DNA from: Candidatus Bathyarchaeota archaeon
Lineage (GTDB): Archaea; Thermoproteota; Bathyarchaeia; Bathyarchaeales; Bathyarchaeaceae
NCBI GenBank assembly: GCA_029883255.1
Contig: JAOUJL010000063.1
Location: forward strand, 1 to 7,763
DNA: 7,763 bases
Reading direction: 5' to 3'
Shown here piece by piece: positions 1 to 5,214 of the stretch (position 1 is the first letter of the stretch; the number at the start of each line of letters is the position of its first letter). The notes under the pieces were generated by a model. The model did no database searches, was not told the DNA's origin, and was given only the letters and a program-made list of their open reading frames with translations. The position numbers were made by a program, and so were the translations under genes.

Positions 1-34
1 AGACAGCAGTTGAGCGCGCCCACATAGTTAACAT

Positions 35-46
35 AAAAAAGAGGGG
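35..46 (-). terminator. T-tract terminator after the tautomerase gene
   Basis: Read on the minus strand this is CCCCTCTTTTTT, about 28 nt past the tautomerase stop codon. Archaeal transcription commonly ends at T-runs without a hairpin. The nearly identical string CCCTCTTTTTT follows the other minus-strand metabolic gene (4121-4131), which supports a shared terminator signal. Confidence 0.5.
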
Positions 47-73
47 ATATGGTTTTTTTGATTACGTTTCAAG

Positions 74-292
74 CTATGCTTTGGGAAGAGTCTCCAACAC
101 CTTGGCGAGAGGCTTGGTTCCAAGGTAAATGTTTGGTACGGGGACGTCACGGAAGCCTACAACTGTGATGCTCGTCGTGTCAATCTTAAAGGCCTTTTTC
201 TCTTCCTCGGCGATGATTTCAGTTATTTTCTTCGCCAATCGGTCTTTTGCATCTTGCGGTAACGCTGGACCAGATATCTCAACTATTGGCAT
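74..292 (-). CDS. 4-oxalocrotonate tautomerase-family protein
   Basis: This is a 72-residue tautomerase-superfamily protein, close to the usual 4-OT length of 60-75. Such enzymes form small oligomers in the cytosol and isomerise enol/keto acids, using the amino-terminal proline exposed after Met removal as the catalytic base. The chosen start gives MPIVEISGPALPQ, which puts Pro directly after Met as the family requires. The ribosome site GGAG (GGAGATGATATG on the minus strand) lies 5 nt before this ATG. The middle holds the usual amphipathic helix (AKDRLAKKITEII), and the later strand TTSITVVGFRDVP matches the family's VxxxExPxxxW-like region. The reading frame is open further upstream to an ATG at 388 (32 extra codons), but starting there would bury the catalytic proline. 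No partner catabolic operon is adjacent, so the substrate is unknown. Confidence 0.85.
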   Translation of the reverse strand: MPIVEISGPALPQDAKDRLAKKITEIIAEEEKKAFKIDTTSITVVGFRDVPVPNIYLGTKPLAKVLETLPKA

Positions 293-431
293 ATCATCTC
301 CAATCCTTTTCTGTTGAGCAAGGTTCCACCAGAACACTTCCATATTTCGTATCAGCGGAACCTCAAATTCAAGTATGTTTACTTTCATGGATAAATTCTT
401 TTTAGTAACACGCTAGTCGAGTTTGTAAGAA

Positions 432-540
432 GCGCGCGCTAATAATTTCGGTAAAACCTCTTGCTAAACCGTAGGCTTCCCAAAAATCGAAGAAGAAGAT
501 TAAATTTTAATTCCTTCCTTCCAATCTAATTAGCGCGCGC
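432..540. repeat. 109-bp element with perfect 12-bp terminal inverted repeats
   Basis: The left end GCGCGCGCTAAT (432-443) is the exact reverse complement of the right end ATTAGCGCGCGC (529-540). The interior carries no ORF of note. It contains GGAAGCCTA on the minus strand and a purine stretch (487-511) whose complement recurs at 1822-1846. The size and perfect ends resemble a MITE- or REP-like unit, and it fills most of the gap between the divergent tautomerase and hydrolase genes. No clear target-site duplication was seen. As RNA the ends could pair into a 12-bp stem. Confidence 0.65.
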
Positions 541-590
541 AAGTTCTCAAGTACTCTTTTGGCAAGTGTTAAATGTTGTAACTGAGATGT

Positions 591-600
591 TTTTAATAAC
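591..600 (+). promoter_or_regulatory. TATA-like box of the alpha/beta hydrolase gene
   Basis: TTTTAATAAC is an archaeal TATA-like string centred about 28 nt before the GTG start at 624. That spacing would place the transcript start almost at the start codon, giving a leaderless or near-leaderless mRNA. The assignment rests on spacing and composition only. Confidence 0.4.
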
Positions 601-623
601 AATCATTAGAAGGATGAAGAAAG

Positions 624-1443
624 GTGCCTTATGTTAAGTTGAAAGATGGTAATAGACTGTGGTACGAGGAAAAGGGAAGGGGGATGCCGATTGTGTTTCT
701 CCACGGATGGATGGGGTCTTCATTTTGCTATTCTAATCAAATTGATTATTTCTCCAAGGCCTATCGAGTTTTTGTGTTTGAACATAAAGGTCATGGAAAA
801 AGTGATAGACCGGAAGATGCATCATACACGCTGCCTGAATTTGCCGAAGAACTAAACCAAGCCCTTGATAAACTAATTGGAGACGAAAAATTCGTATTGA
901 TAGGTCACAGCATGGACGGTATGATTTCCCTGGTTTATGCAACCACTTCAGATTTCAAGAAGAGATTGAAAGGACTGATACTAATGAGCACTACGCCCAA
1001 ATTTGAAAATCTAGGCGTACAAGAATATATAAATCTAACAAAAAAAAGGTGAAATGACTTTAGAACCAAATCCTGAAGACGTGAACAACATACTGGTACC
1101 CCTTTGTTTGAATCAAAAATATATCCAAACACATGAGAAAACAATCAAGAAATTCGTTGAAGAAAAGCTGAAAAATTCGGAGCACGTTGCTTTCAAAACC
1201 CTGATCGACTTCGTTGATAATTATAATGTAGAAGATAAGTTGGCGGAAATAGAGGTTCCGACACTAGTTCTGTCAGGCGATGAGGACATAATGGTATCCC
1301 CAGAAAACTCCAGGTCAATGCATAGAAAAATCAAAAATTCTGAACTCAAAATATTCTCTCCGAAAATCGGACATTATATCCAATTTGAAGCCTTTCAAGA
1401 ATACAATAAAGCGGTAGAAAACTTTCTGAAAAAACTTCAATGA
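624..1443 (+). pseudogene. alpha/beta hydrolase, frameshifted and with altered nucleophile elbow
   Basis: Two adjacent reading frames together make one alpha/beta-hydrolase fold protein of about 272 residues, the normal family length. The first part (GTG 624 to TGA 1052, 142 aa) has the oxyanion-hole motif FLHGW near residue 26 and the nucleophile elbow GHSMDG with Ser96. The second part (open from 1039; ATG 1054, TAA-type end at 1443, 129 aa) has the acid in SGDEDIMVSPE and the histidine in KIGHYIQFE. The break lies at an A8 run (1040-1047): removing one A would join NLTKK to GEMTLEP. In addition the elbow is G-H-S-M-D where the family needs Gly at the last position, a GGC-to-GAC type change at 915-917 that should distort the turn. 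Family members cleave esters, C-C bonds or other substrates; the substrate here is unknown. A TATA-like box lies at 591-600. A sequencing error at A8 could explain the shift but not the Asp. Confidence 0.8.
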
Positions 1444-1448
1444 ACAAT

Positions 1449-1466
1449 CTTTCTTCTGTTATTTTC
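1449..1466 (+). terminator. T-rich stretch after the hydrolase gene
   Basis: CTTTCTTCTGTTATTTTC begins six bases after the hydrolase stop and is T-rich on the coding strand, as expected for an archaeal terminator. No hairpin is needed or seen. Confidence 0.35.
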
Positions 1467-1472
1467 ATGCAT

Positions 1473-1523
1473 GCTATAAAACCCTCGCGCGCGCTTAAAT
1501 ATTCTATCCCTAAAACAGCAGAT
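1473..1523. repeat. CG-run repeat module, copy A
   Basis: Positions 1473-1495 match 3846-3868 at 22 of 23 bases; both contain AAACCCTCGCGCGCGCT. In each copy AAACAGCAGAT follows a short way downstream (1513-1523 here, 3880-3890 there). Both copies lie in non-coding DNA just downstream of a plus-strand gene. This is part of a dispersed family of alternating CG runs in the window. Confidence 0.65.
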
Positions 1524-1661
1524 CGGGGGTTGGTTGGGTTGAATTCTATTTCGTTTTTTGTAGTGCACTGTGTATACTCGATTTCGATAATCTCTATCTA
1601 TAATCGTTTCTGATATTACCTTCCTATTCCAGTAATATCCTTACTGTACCATAGGTGTATG

Positions 1662-1697
1662 CTAAACCGAGTATACGGTTTTTAGCCGTCTTTTCGG
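1662..1697. repeat. Two small hairpins in the non-coding gap
   Basis: AAACCG and CGGTTT (1664-1669 and 1676-1681) pair around a 6-nt loop AGTATA, and CCG...CGG around TCTTTT follows directly (1686-1697). CGAGTATAC at 1668-1676 is also the exact reverse complement of GTATACTCG at 1572-1580, so a longer-range fold is possible. No gene was recognised between 1444 and 1919; the stretch holds this, the CG module, a low-complexity tract and an imperfect tandem repeat. Confidence 0.4.
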
Positions 1698-1716
1698 AAG
1701 CCTATAATTGGTTGTC

Positions 1717-1820
1717 CTTTCTCCCGTTGTCCCCGTAGTCCATTAACCGTTGGTCATCGTTTCCCCCGTCGTCCGTCGTTTGTCCCGTCGTTGGTTGTCC
1801 ATTAACGTCCCCGTTGGTTG
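1717..1820. repeat. Low-complexity GTCC/CGTTGG tract
   Basis: About 100 bp made of permuted GTTGTCC, CCCGTCGT and CCGTTGG words, with very few A residues on the plus strand. GTCCATTAACCGTTGG (near 1738) and GTCCATTAACGTCCCCGTTGG (near 1798) are imperfect direct copies about 60 bp apart. No frame looks coding. Confidence 0.5.
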
Positions 1821-1896
1821 GATTAAAATTTAATCTTCTTCTTCGACTATCATCAACTAATTGAATTTTAATCTTCTACCTCACTATCATCACTAG
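1820..1896. repeat. Imperfect tandem repeat of about 37 bp; first unit inversely matches 487-511
   Basis: The unit runs from an A/T block (TTAAAATTTAAT) through CTTCTTCTTC to ACTATCATCA and is repeated with changes as TTGAATTTTAATCTTC...ACTATCATCA. Positions 1822-1846 are the exact 25-base reverse complement of 487-511, so a perfect inverted pair brackets the broken hydrolase gene. A diverged copy lies at 3984-4012. Confidence 0.6.
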
Positions 1897-1919
1897 CAAC
1901 ATGTTGCCGTTTAGTCTCA

Positions 1920-2726
1920 CTAGCCTCTATACGCCACACACGAGCTAACTTTCTCTTTGTTTCTGCGTAGTACCTGTGCAAACAGGAGCACTAATCCCAG
2001 TGCCAGTCCGTACACGATTGCTCTGTCCAACGGTTGTGACCATGTTTCCAACAGGACTGGAATATAGTTCAGAGTTCCATGTAGAGCTGCAACTAGATAG
2101 AGGGACCCTGTCAAATGGTACAGTAACCCGACAAGAAGGAACAGAATGCTGCCAGTCAATACTTCAAGAGGTGACAGTGGACCAACCAATAGATGGAAGA
2201 GGACGAAGGAAACAGCGACCACTGGAATCCCAATTTGAGCGCCGTAACTCTCCACAAACCTCGTCTGTATATACCCTCTGAATGCGATTTCTTGCCAGAA
2301 GCTATTCAACATGGCTGCGGTTGTTCCGATCAAGACTGCAACTGGGGCAATACTTGGCGTCATGGGTGTTTCAACAATCCCTTGTACGATGCCCAGCCCC
2401 AAAGAGAGGAGTTCCAGAACACCGCCAAGTATTACGCCTCCACCGAAAAAGACGAATACGGTGGGTTTCCATGACAAGCCGATTTCAGCCCAGCTGAAAT
2501 CTCTCCTGTCTAACTTGGTTGTAAGCACATACATCAACCCTGTTACTGCTATGAGGTCCATGATGCCTGAGACTATCTGCGAGTCAGTGGTATCGTCGAG
2601 TAGGCCAATCACCCTCAGGATTATGCGATTCAAGACAATTATTGCCAACACGGAGAAGGCTACTATGAACAGATTCCAATATGCTCTGACAGTTCCCGTT
2701 CCATTCCGGAGTAGTTGATCAAACAT
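1920..2726 (-). CDS. CPBP-family (CAAX protease-like) intramembrane glutamic protease homologue
   Basis: This is a 268-residue, very hydrophobic membrane protein with about seven or eight probable transmembrane segments (for example residues 18-42, 52-70, 88-115, 126-142, 165-182, 188-205, 206-225, 235-252). The three CPBP/Abi motifs are present in order: WQEIAFRG at 144-151, FVLFH (FxxxH) at 174-178 and HGTLN (HxxxN) at 216-220. In this family, related to Rce1, these residues line a water-activating site that cleaves substrates inside the membrane. The canonical first motif is EExxxR; here the first Glu is Gln145 (codon CAA), so catalytic activity is doubtful. Bacterial and archaeal members process peptides or serve in immunity or export, and none of those partners is adjacent. 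The ATG has only a weak purine site (GGGAAGC). It diverges from the next plus-strand ORF. Confidence 0.85.
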   Translation of the reverse strand: MFDQLLRNGTGTVRAYWNLFIVAFSVLAIIVLNRIILRVIGLLDDTTDSQIVSGIMDLIAVTGLMYVLTTKLDRRDFSWAEIGLSWKPTVFVFFGGGVILGGVLELLSLGLGIVQGIVETPMTPSIAPVAVLIGTTAAMLNSFWQEIAFRGYIQTRFVESYGAQIGIPVVAVSFVLFHLLVGPLSPLEVLTGSILFLLVGLLYHLTGSLYLVAALHGTLNYIPVLLETWSQPLDRAIVYGLALGLVLLFAQVLRRNKEKVSSCVAYRG

Positions 2727-2752
2727 TGTGCTTCCCGCGTTTCCACGAAGAA

Positions 2753-2779
2753 TTGGAACCAGAAAGTTCCGTGTTCCAA
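2753..2779. promoter_or_regulatory. Inverted repeat in the divergent promoter region
   Basis: TTGGAAC (2753-2759) and GTTCCAA (2773-2779) are exact inverted arms 13 nt apart, with a further GTTCC between them. They sit upstream of the CPBP gene and next to an AT-rich TATAGATAT string (2782-2790) that could act as a TATA box. An operator is possible, but the region may also be transcribed within the plus-strand ORF. Confidence 0.3.
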
Positions 2780-2797
2780 GATATAGATATTCCGGTC

Positions 2798-3145
2798 ATG
2801 AGGCGTTCTGTGCTGCGATTAGCACGCGCAATGTTTGGGGATTCAATTACTTACCAAAAGGGAAGGGTCAAAGGGAAACCTACGGTTTCCCCATACCCCT
2901 TCTCTTCCATTGATGCTTATATCGACGGTGAATGCCTTGGTAGAATTTTCAAGAGGCATAGGGAATGTAAGTCTTATGTACTGGTTCTGAGGCTAGTTTC
3001 TGAAGAGGGATTATCAAAAATGGACGAACAGGCAAAAAAACCATACAACGTTCTTTATGGGCCGAGTTATTTACTCAATCTTGGAATTGAACGCGCGCTG
3101 CATGCATGCTTGAACACAGGAGGCTCAAATGACTTTGGAGATTAA
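2798..3145 (+). CDS. Hypothetical protein, unrecognised, overlapping the MBL hydrolase gene
   Basis: I do not recognise this protein. The frame is open from 2726 and the first ATG is at 2798, giving 115 residues; a TTG at 2726 would give 139. It is soluble-looking, with mixed charge and no membrane segment. Codon choice along the frame looks coding, with ordinary residues through SSIDAYIDGECLGRIFKRHR and KPYNVLYGPSYLLNLGIERAL. Its stop overlaps the next gene by 17 nt. That downstream gene has an AGGAGG site inside this ORF, which fits translational coupling and supports this being a real upstream cistron. Against it: there is no ribosome site before any candidate start, and a CGCGCGC run followed by GCATGCATGC falls inside its end (3092-3109). 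It could be the degraded tail of an older gene. Confidence 0.4.
   Translation: MRRSVLRLARAMFGDSITYQKGRVKGKPTVSPYPFSSIDAYIDGECLGRIFKRHRECKSYVLVLRLVSEEGLSKMDEQAKKPYNVLYGPSYLLNLGIERALHACLNTGGSNDFGD
3118..3123 (+). promoter_or_regulatory. Strong ribosome binding site (AGGAGG) for the MBL gene
   Basis: A perfect AGGAGG lies 5 nt before the ATG at 3129. It fixes that start and implies that the gene is translated from a leadered or polycistronic mRNA, unlike the near-leaderless genes in this window. Confidence 0.8.
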
Positions 3146-3800
3146 CACCCTCACTACGCCTTTTGTTTTTAATGTCTCTGTCAATTGCTACCTTGTCAGG
3201 ACCGGCGACGGATTTATCCTGATCGATACGGGGAGGACCAACAAGCGCGGCGCGATCGAAAAAGAACTTGAAAGCGCGGGCTGCCAGCCGGGAAATCTTA
3301 CGCTGATCGTACTAACTCATGGTGATTTTGACCACTGCGGTAATGCAGCGTACCTTCGGAAAAAATTCGGTACACAAATAGCCATGCACGAGGACGATTC
3401 CGGAATGGTCGAACGCGGAGACATGTTATGGAATCGAAACAAACAGAATATTCTCATCAGAATAATTTTTAAGTTGTTCTTCAGGTTAAGTAAATCGGAC
3501 AGGTTTAAACCCGATTTATATATCGACGAGGGATACGATTTCTCTGGATATGGATTCGACGCTAAAGTTCTTGATATTCCAGGGCACTCAAAGGGTTCAA
3601 TAGGCATCTTGACAGCCAGCGGCGACCTGTTTTGCGGTGATCTGCTGGCCAATGTAGCCAAACCAGAGGTCTGGTCCATTATCGATGACTCAGTTGCAGC
3701 GCATGCCAGTGTCGAAAAACTGAAACGTTTACAAATCAACACCGTGTACCCCGGGCACGGCCAGCCATTCCCGATGGAGCTGTTCATGAAAACTCACTAG
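3129..3800 (+). CDS. MBL-fold metallo-hydrolase (glyoxalase II-like superfamily)
   Basis: This is a 223-residue metallo-beta-lactamase-fold hydrolase, a typical length for stand-alone members. The metal motif is LTHGDFDHCGN, giving His64, Asp66, Asp68 and His69; the more common form is HxHxDH, and the HGDFDH variant occurs in a known subgroup. Further ligands follow in order: His153 in PGHSKGS, Asp171 in FCGDLL and His210 in PGHGQP. The enzyme should be cytosolic and hydrolyse a thioester, ester or phosphoester; the substrate cannot be read from sequence. The amino end (NVSVNCYLVRTGDGFILIDTG) is the standard strand pair of the fold. The first third is visibly more GC-rich than neighbouring genes (GCGCGGCGCGATCG), a hint of separate origin. 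The start is set by the AGGAGG site, and the stop codon lies inside a CTAGCTAG string. Confidence 0.9.
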   Translation: MTLEINTLTTPFVFNVSVNCYLVRTGDGFILIDTGRTNKRGAIEKELESAGCQPGNLTLIVLTHGDFDHCGNAAYLRKKFGTQIAMHEDDSGMVERGDMLWNRNKQNILIRIIFKLFFRLSKSDRFKPDLYIDEGYDFSGYGFDAKVLDIPGHSKGSIGILTASGDLFCGDLLANVAKPEVWSIIDDSVAAHASVEKLKRLQINTVYPGHGQPFPMELFMKTH

Positions 3801-3868
3801 CTAGTTATTAACCCGAACATATTCGTGAAATGAACGCGCTAGCTAGCTATGAAACCCTCGCGCGCGCT
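3797..3868. repeat. CTAG-rich palindromic cluster joined to CG-run module
   Basis: CTAGCTAG occurs at 3797-3804, overlapping the MBL stop codon, and again at 3839-3846, with another CTAG at 3867. CTAG is usually one of the rarest tetranucleotides in prokaryotic genomes, so five copies in about 75 bp stand out. The second cluster runs straight into the CG-run module. Confidence 0.45.
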
Positions 3869-3890
3869 AGCTGGCTGGGAAACAGCAGAT
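3846..3890. repeat. CG-run repeat module, copy B
   Basis: Positions 3846-3868 match 1473-1495 with one mismatch in 23. AAACAGCAGAT at 3880-3890 repeats 1513-1523. The spacing between the two shared blocks differs (11 versus 17 nt), so the copies have diverged by indels. The module lies downstream of the MBL gene in a gap without recognised genes (3801-4151). Confidence 0.65.
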
Positions 3891-3983
3891 GTTGGAAACG
3901 CTGATCACAGAGGAATTGTCTCTTCTCGCGAAGTATCTCCGTCGCGCACGCATTTGTCAATTAACTTTTTGGTTTGTGTGTGT

Positions 3984-4012
3984 GGGATTAAATTTTAATT
4001 CTTCTTCTCAAC
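3984..4012. repeat. Diverged copy of the ATTAAATTTTAAT-CTTCTTC module
   Basis: GGGATTAAATTTTAATTC followed by TTCTTCTCAAC resembles 1821-1846 and the complement of 487-511. It is preceded by TTTTTGGTTTGTGTGTGTG, which is similar to TTTTTGGGTTTGGGATTAAA at 5083-5102 in another CG element. The four intergenic elements therefore share pieces beyond the CG runs. Confidence 0.5.
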
Positions 4013-4120
4013 TTGGTTGGTATGAGTTTTTCCGACAAAGAATTGCGGTCCCAAATCTTGGATAGAATCTCATATGAAACCGGTTTCAATTTTCTATTAT
4101 CGGTGCACGTGTATGCTTAG

Positions 4121-4131
4121 AAAAAAGAGGG
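4121..4131 (-). terminator. T-tract terminator after the acetoacetate decarboxylase-family gene
   Basis: On the minus strand this reads CCCTCTTTTTT, about 20 nt past the stop codon, almost identical to the signal after the tautomerase gene at 35-46. It fits an archaeal T-run terminator. Confidence 0.5.
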
Positions 4132-4151
4132 AAGGTTACATAGCTCAATGG

Positions 4152-4925
4152 CTAGAGTGGCCAATCGTCTTTTATGAAAGAGTATGGCATAAAATCTATG
4201 GGATCAACCTCTGCGATGACTTCCCCTGCTAGCATGCGAATTTTCATTCCCTCGGTATAGCCTGCTATCAAAACTTCTTCGATCGGTATCTCGTAGATGG
4301 GATCATGTTTTGATTTACAAAGCGTGAGTTCTCCTTCACCTAGTTCTGGCTTTCCCCAGTCAATTTCGTTGAATTGTTTCATCAATCGTGGATTATAATC
4401 AAATGTACTCATACTTGGGTCTAAGAAGTACTTGAATAGATAGGCGGGTCTTATGTGCGGAAGGGCTTCGGGTTCTACGGGTCCAGTGAGGTTGACTTTG
4501 ATCTCGATGATCGGAATACCCTTTCTGATGCAGACTCCAGTAACCTTGTTTCCTTTTCTTTCAACGGTTATTTTCTCAGCCATTTTTTTGGGGAAACCAG
4601 AGATCTCTCTTCCACTAGTCATCGCCATGTCGTTTGTGACTGGCATGGAGAGACAATAATTTCCCACCTCTCCTTTGTATTGTGCTGAGATGAATAGGGC
4701 TGCCTCTTTGTAGGGCGGTCCAAAATTTGTTCTATGAAATTCAGCTACGTAGGCTAATCCTGTTGATGCAGGATCTGGTTCCAACGATGGAGGTAACACT
4801 CTTTTGGCTACCTCTGCTTTAGTTCTGAACGTTGCCATGACCATGATGGCGTCCTCAATTATGGCTCCCCTAGAAAAATGTTGCGTGACCGAGGCAATTT
4901 CATCCAAAGAACGTACAAGCCCCAT
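4152..4925 (-). CDS. Acetoacetate decarboxylase-family protein
   Basis: This 257-residue protein aligns along its length with acetoacetate decarboxylase (about 245 aa in Clostridium). The key segment GREISGFPKKMAEK carries Lys113 and Lys114, equivalent to the Schiff-base Lys115 and the neighbouring Lys116 that lowers its pKa. Glu74 in PPYKEAALFI matches the active-site Glu76. RPAYLFKYF and the end segment EIPIEEVLIAGY...AGEVIAEVD also follow the family pattern. True members decarboxylate acetoacetate to acetone and CO2, but many relatives have aldolase, dehydratase or unknown roles, so the substrate is uncertain. There is no signal peptide; it is cytosolic. The ATG has AAGGAG 9 nt upstream. 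A TATTTTAAA box on the minus strand (5001-5009) touches the edge of a CG element and could be the promoter. It appears to be a single-gene unit with its own terminator. Confidence 0.88.
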   Translation of the reverse strand: MGLVRSLDEIASVTQHFSRGAIIEDAIMVMATFRTKAEVAKRVLPPSLEPDPASTGLAYVAEFHRTNFGPPYKEAALFISAQYKGEVGNYCLSMPVTNDMAMTSGREISGFPKKMAEKITVERKGNKVTGVCIRKGIPIIEIKVNLTGPVEPEALPHIRPAYLFKYFLDPSMSTFDYNPRLMKQFNEIDWGKPELGEGELTLCKSKHDPIYEIPIEEVLIAGYTEGMKIRMLAGEVIAEVDPIDFMPYSFIKDDWPL

Positions 4926-5005
4926 TTTCTTTTCTCCTTCTATGCCTGAACACTCAACCGTAAGAAGGCTTTTCCTTAAAATCCTTGCCGTTCAGAAGCC
5001 TTTAA

Positions 5006-5116
5006 AATAGCGCGCGCCTTCTCTAGTTAAAATTCTCCACGCGAGAAACTGTCAGATTAGGTTTCCCCATACTGGGCCTTTCTTTTTGGGTTTGGGATTA
5101 AAGCGCGCACGCTATT
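5006..5116. repeat. 111-bp element with imperfect inverted CG ends
   Basis: AATAGCGCGCGC (5006-5017) and GCGCACGCTATT (5105-5116) are inverted copies with 11 of 12 matches. The length is close to the 109-bp element at 432-540, but the ends point the other way: here AAT is outside and the CG run inside. The interior has TTTTTGGGTTTGGGATTAAA near its right end, also seen near 3966-3991, and no ORF of note. It separates the decarboxylase-family gene from the winged-helix pseudogene. Confidence 0.55.
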
Positions 5117-5174
5117 ACGTAAATCATAACAACACGAAAAGAAGACAAGTTAAAATGTTGAACAGACGATTAAT

Positions 5175-5185
5175 CTTATTTATCT
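5175..5185 (+). promoter_or_regulatory. TATA-like box before the winged-helix gene
   Basis: CTTATTTATCT is an AT-rich TATA-like string centred about 35 nt before the ATG at 5215. The gene has no clear ribosome site, so a short-leader transcript is plausible. Confidence 0.3.
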
Positions 5186-5214
5186 AATCATGAATACTTA
5201 TTTGATGTGTTTGA

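Noticed and set aside
3..128. Open frame on the plus strand from the left edge (…VERAHIVNIKKRGYGFFDYV…), 41 residues to a stop at 126-128
   Set aside because: It could be the tail of an upstream gene, but more than 50 nt of it runs antisense through the tautomerase gene and there is too little to identify.
1976..2718. Several plus-strand ORFs of 70-135 residues opposite the CPBP gene
   Set aside because: They are antisense to a protein with clear family motifs and have no recognisable domains; they are by-products of its composition.
3317..3787. 156-residue minus-strand ORF opposite the MBL gene
   Set aside because: The plus strand encodes all MBL metal motifs; the antisense frame has none of its own.
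3889..4065. 58-codon plus-strand ORF starting MLETLITEELSLLAK
   Set aside because: It runs straight through the shared repeat modules, has no ribosome site and becomes low-complexity, so it is probably chance.
4134..4160. tRNA-like D-arm (TAGCTCAATGGCTAGAGTGG) just past the decarboxylase-family gene
   Set aside because: The A-box resemblance is good, but no anticodon stem, T-arm or matching acceptor strand follows, and it overlaps the 3' end of a solid gene. A tRNA remnant is possible but unsupported.
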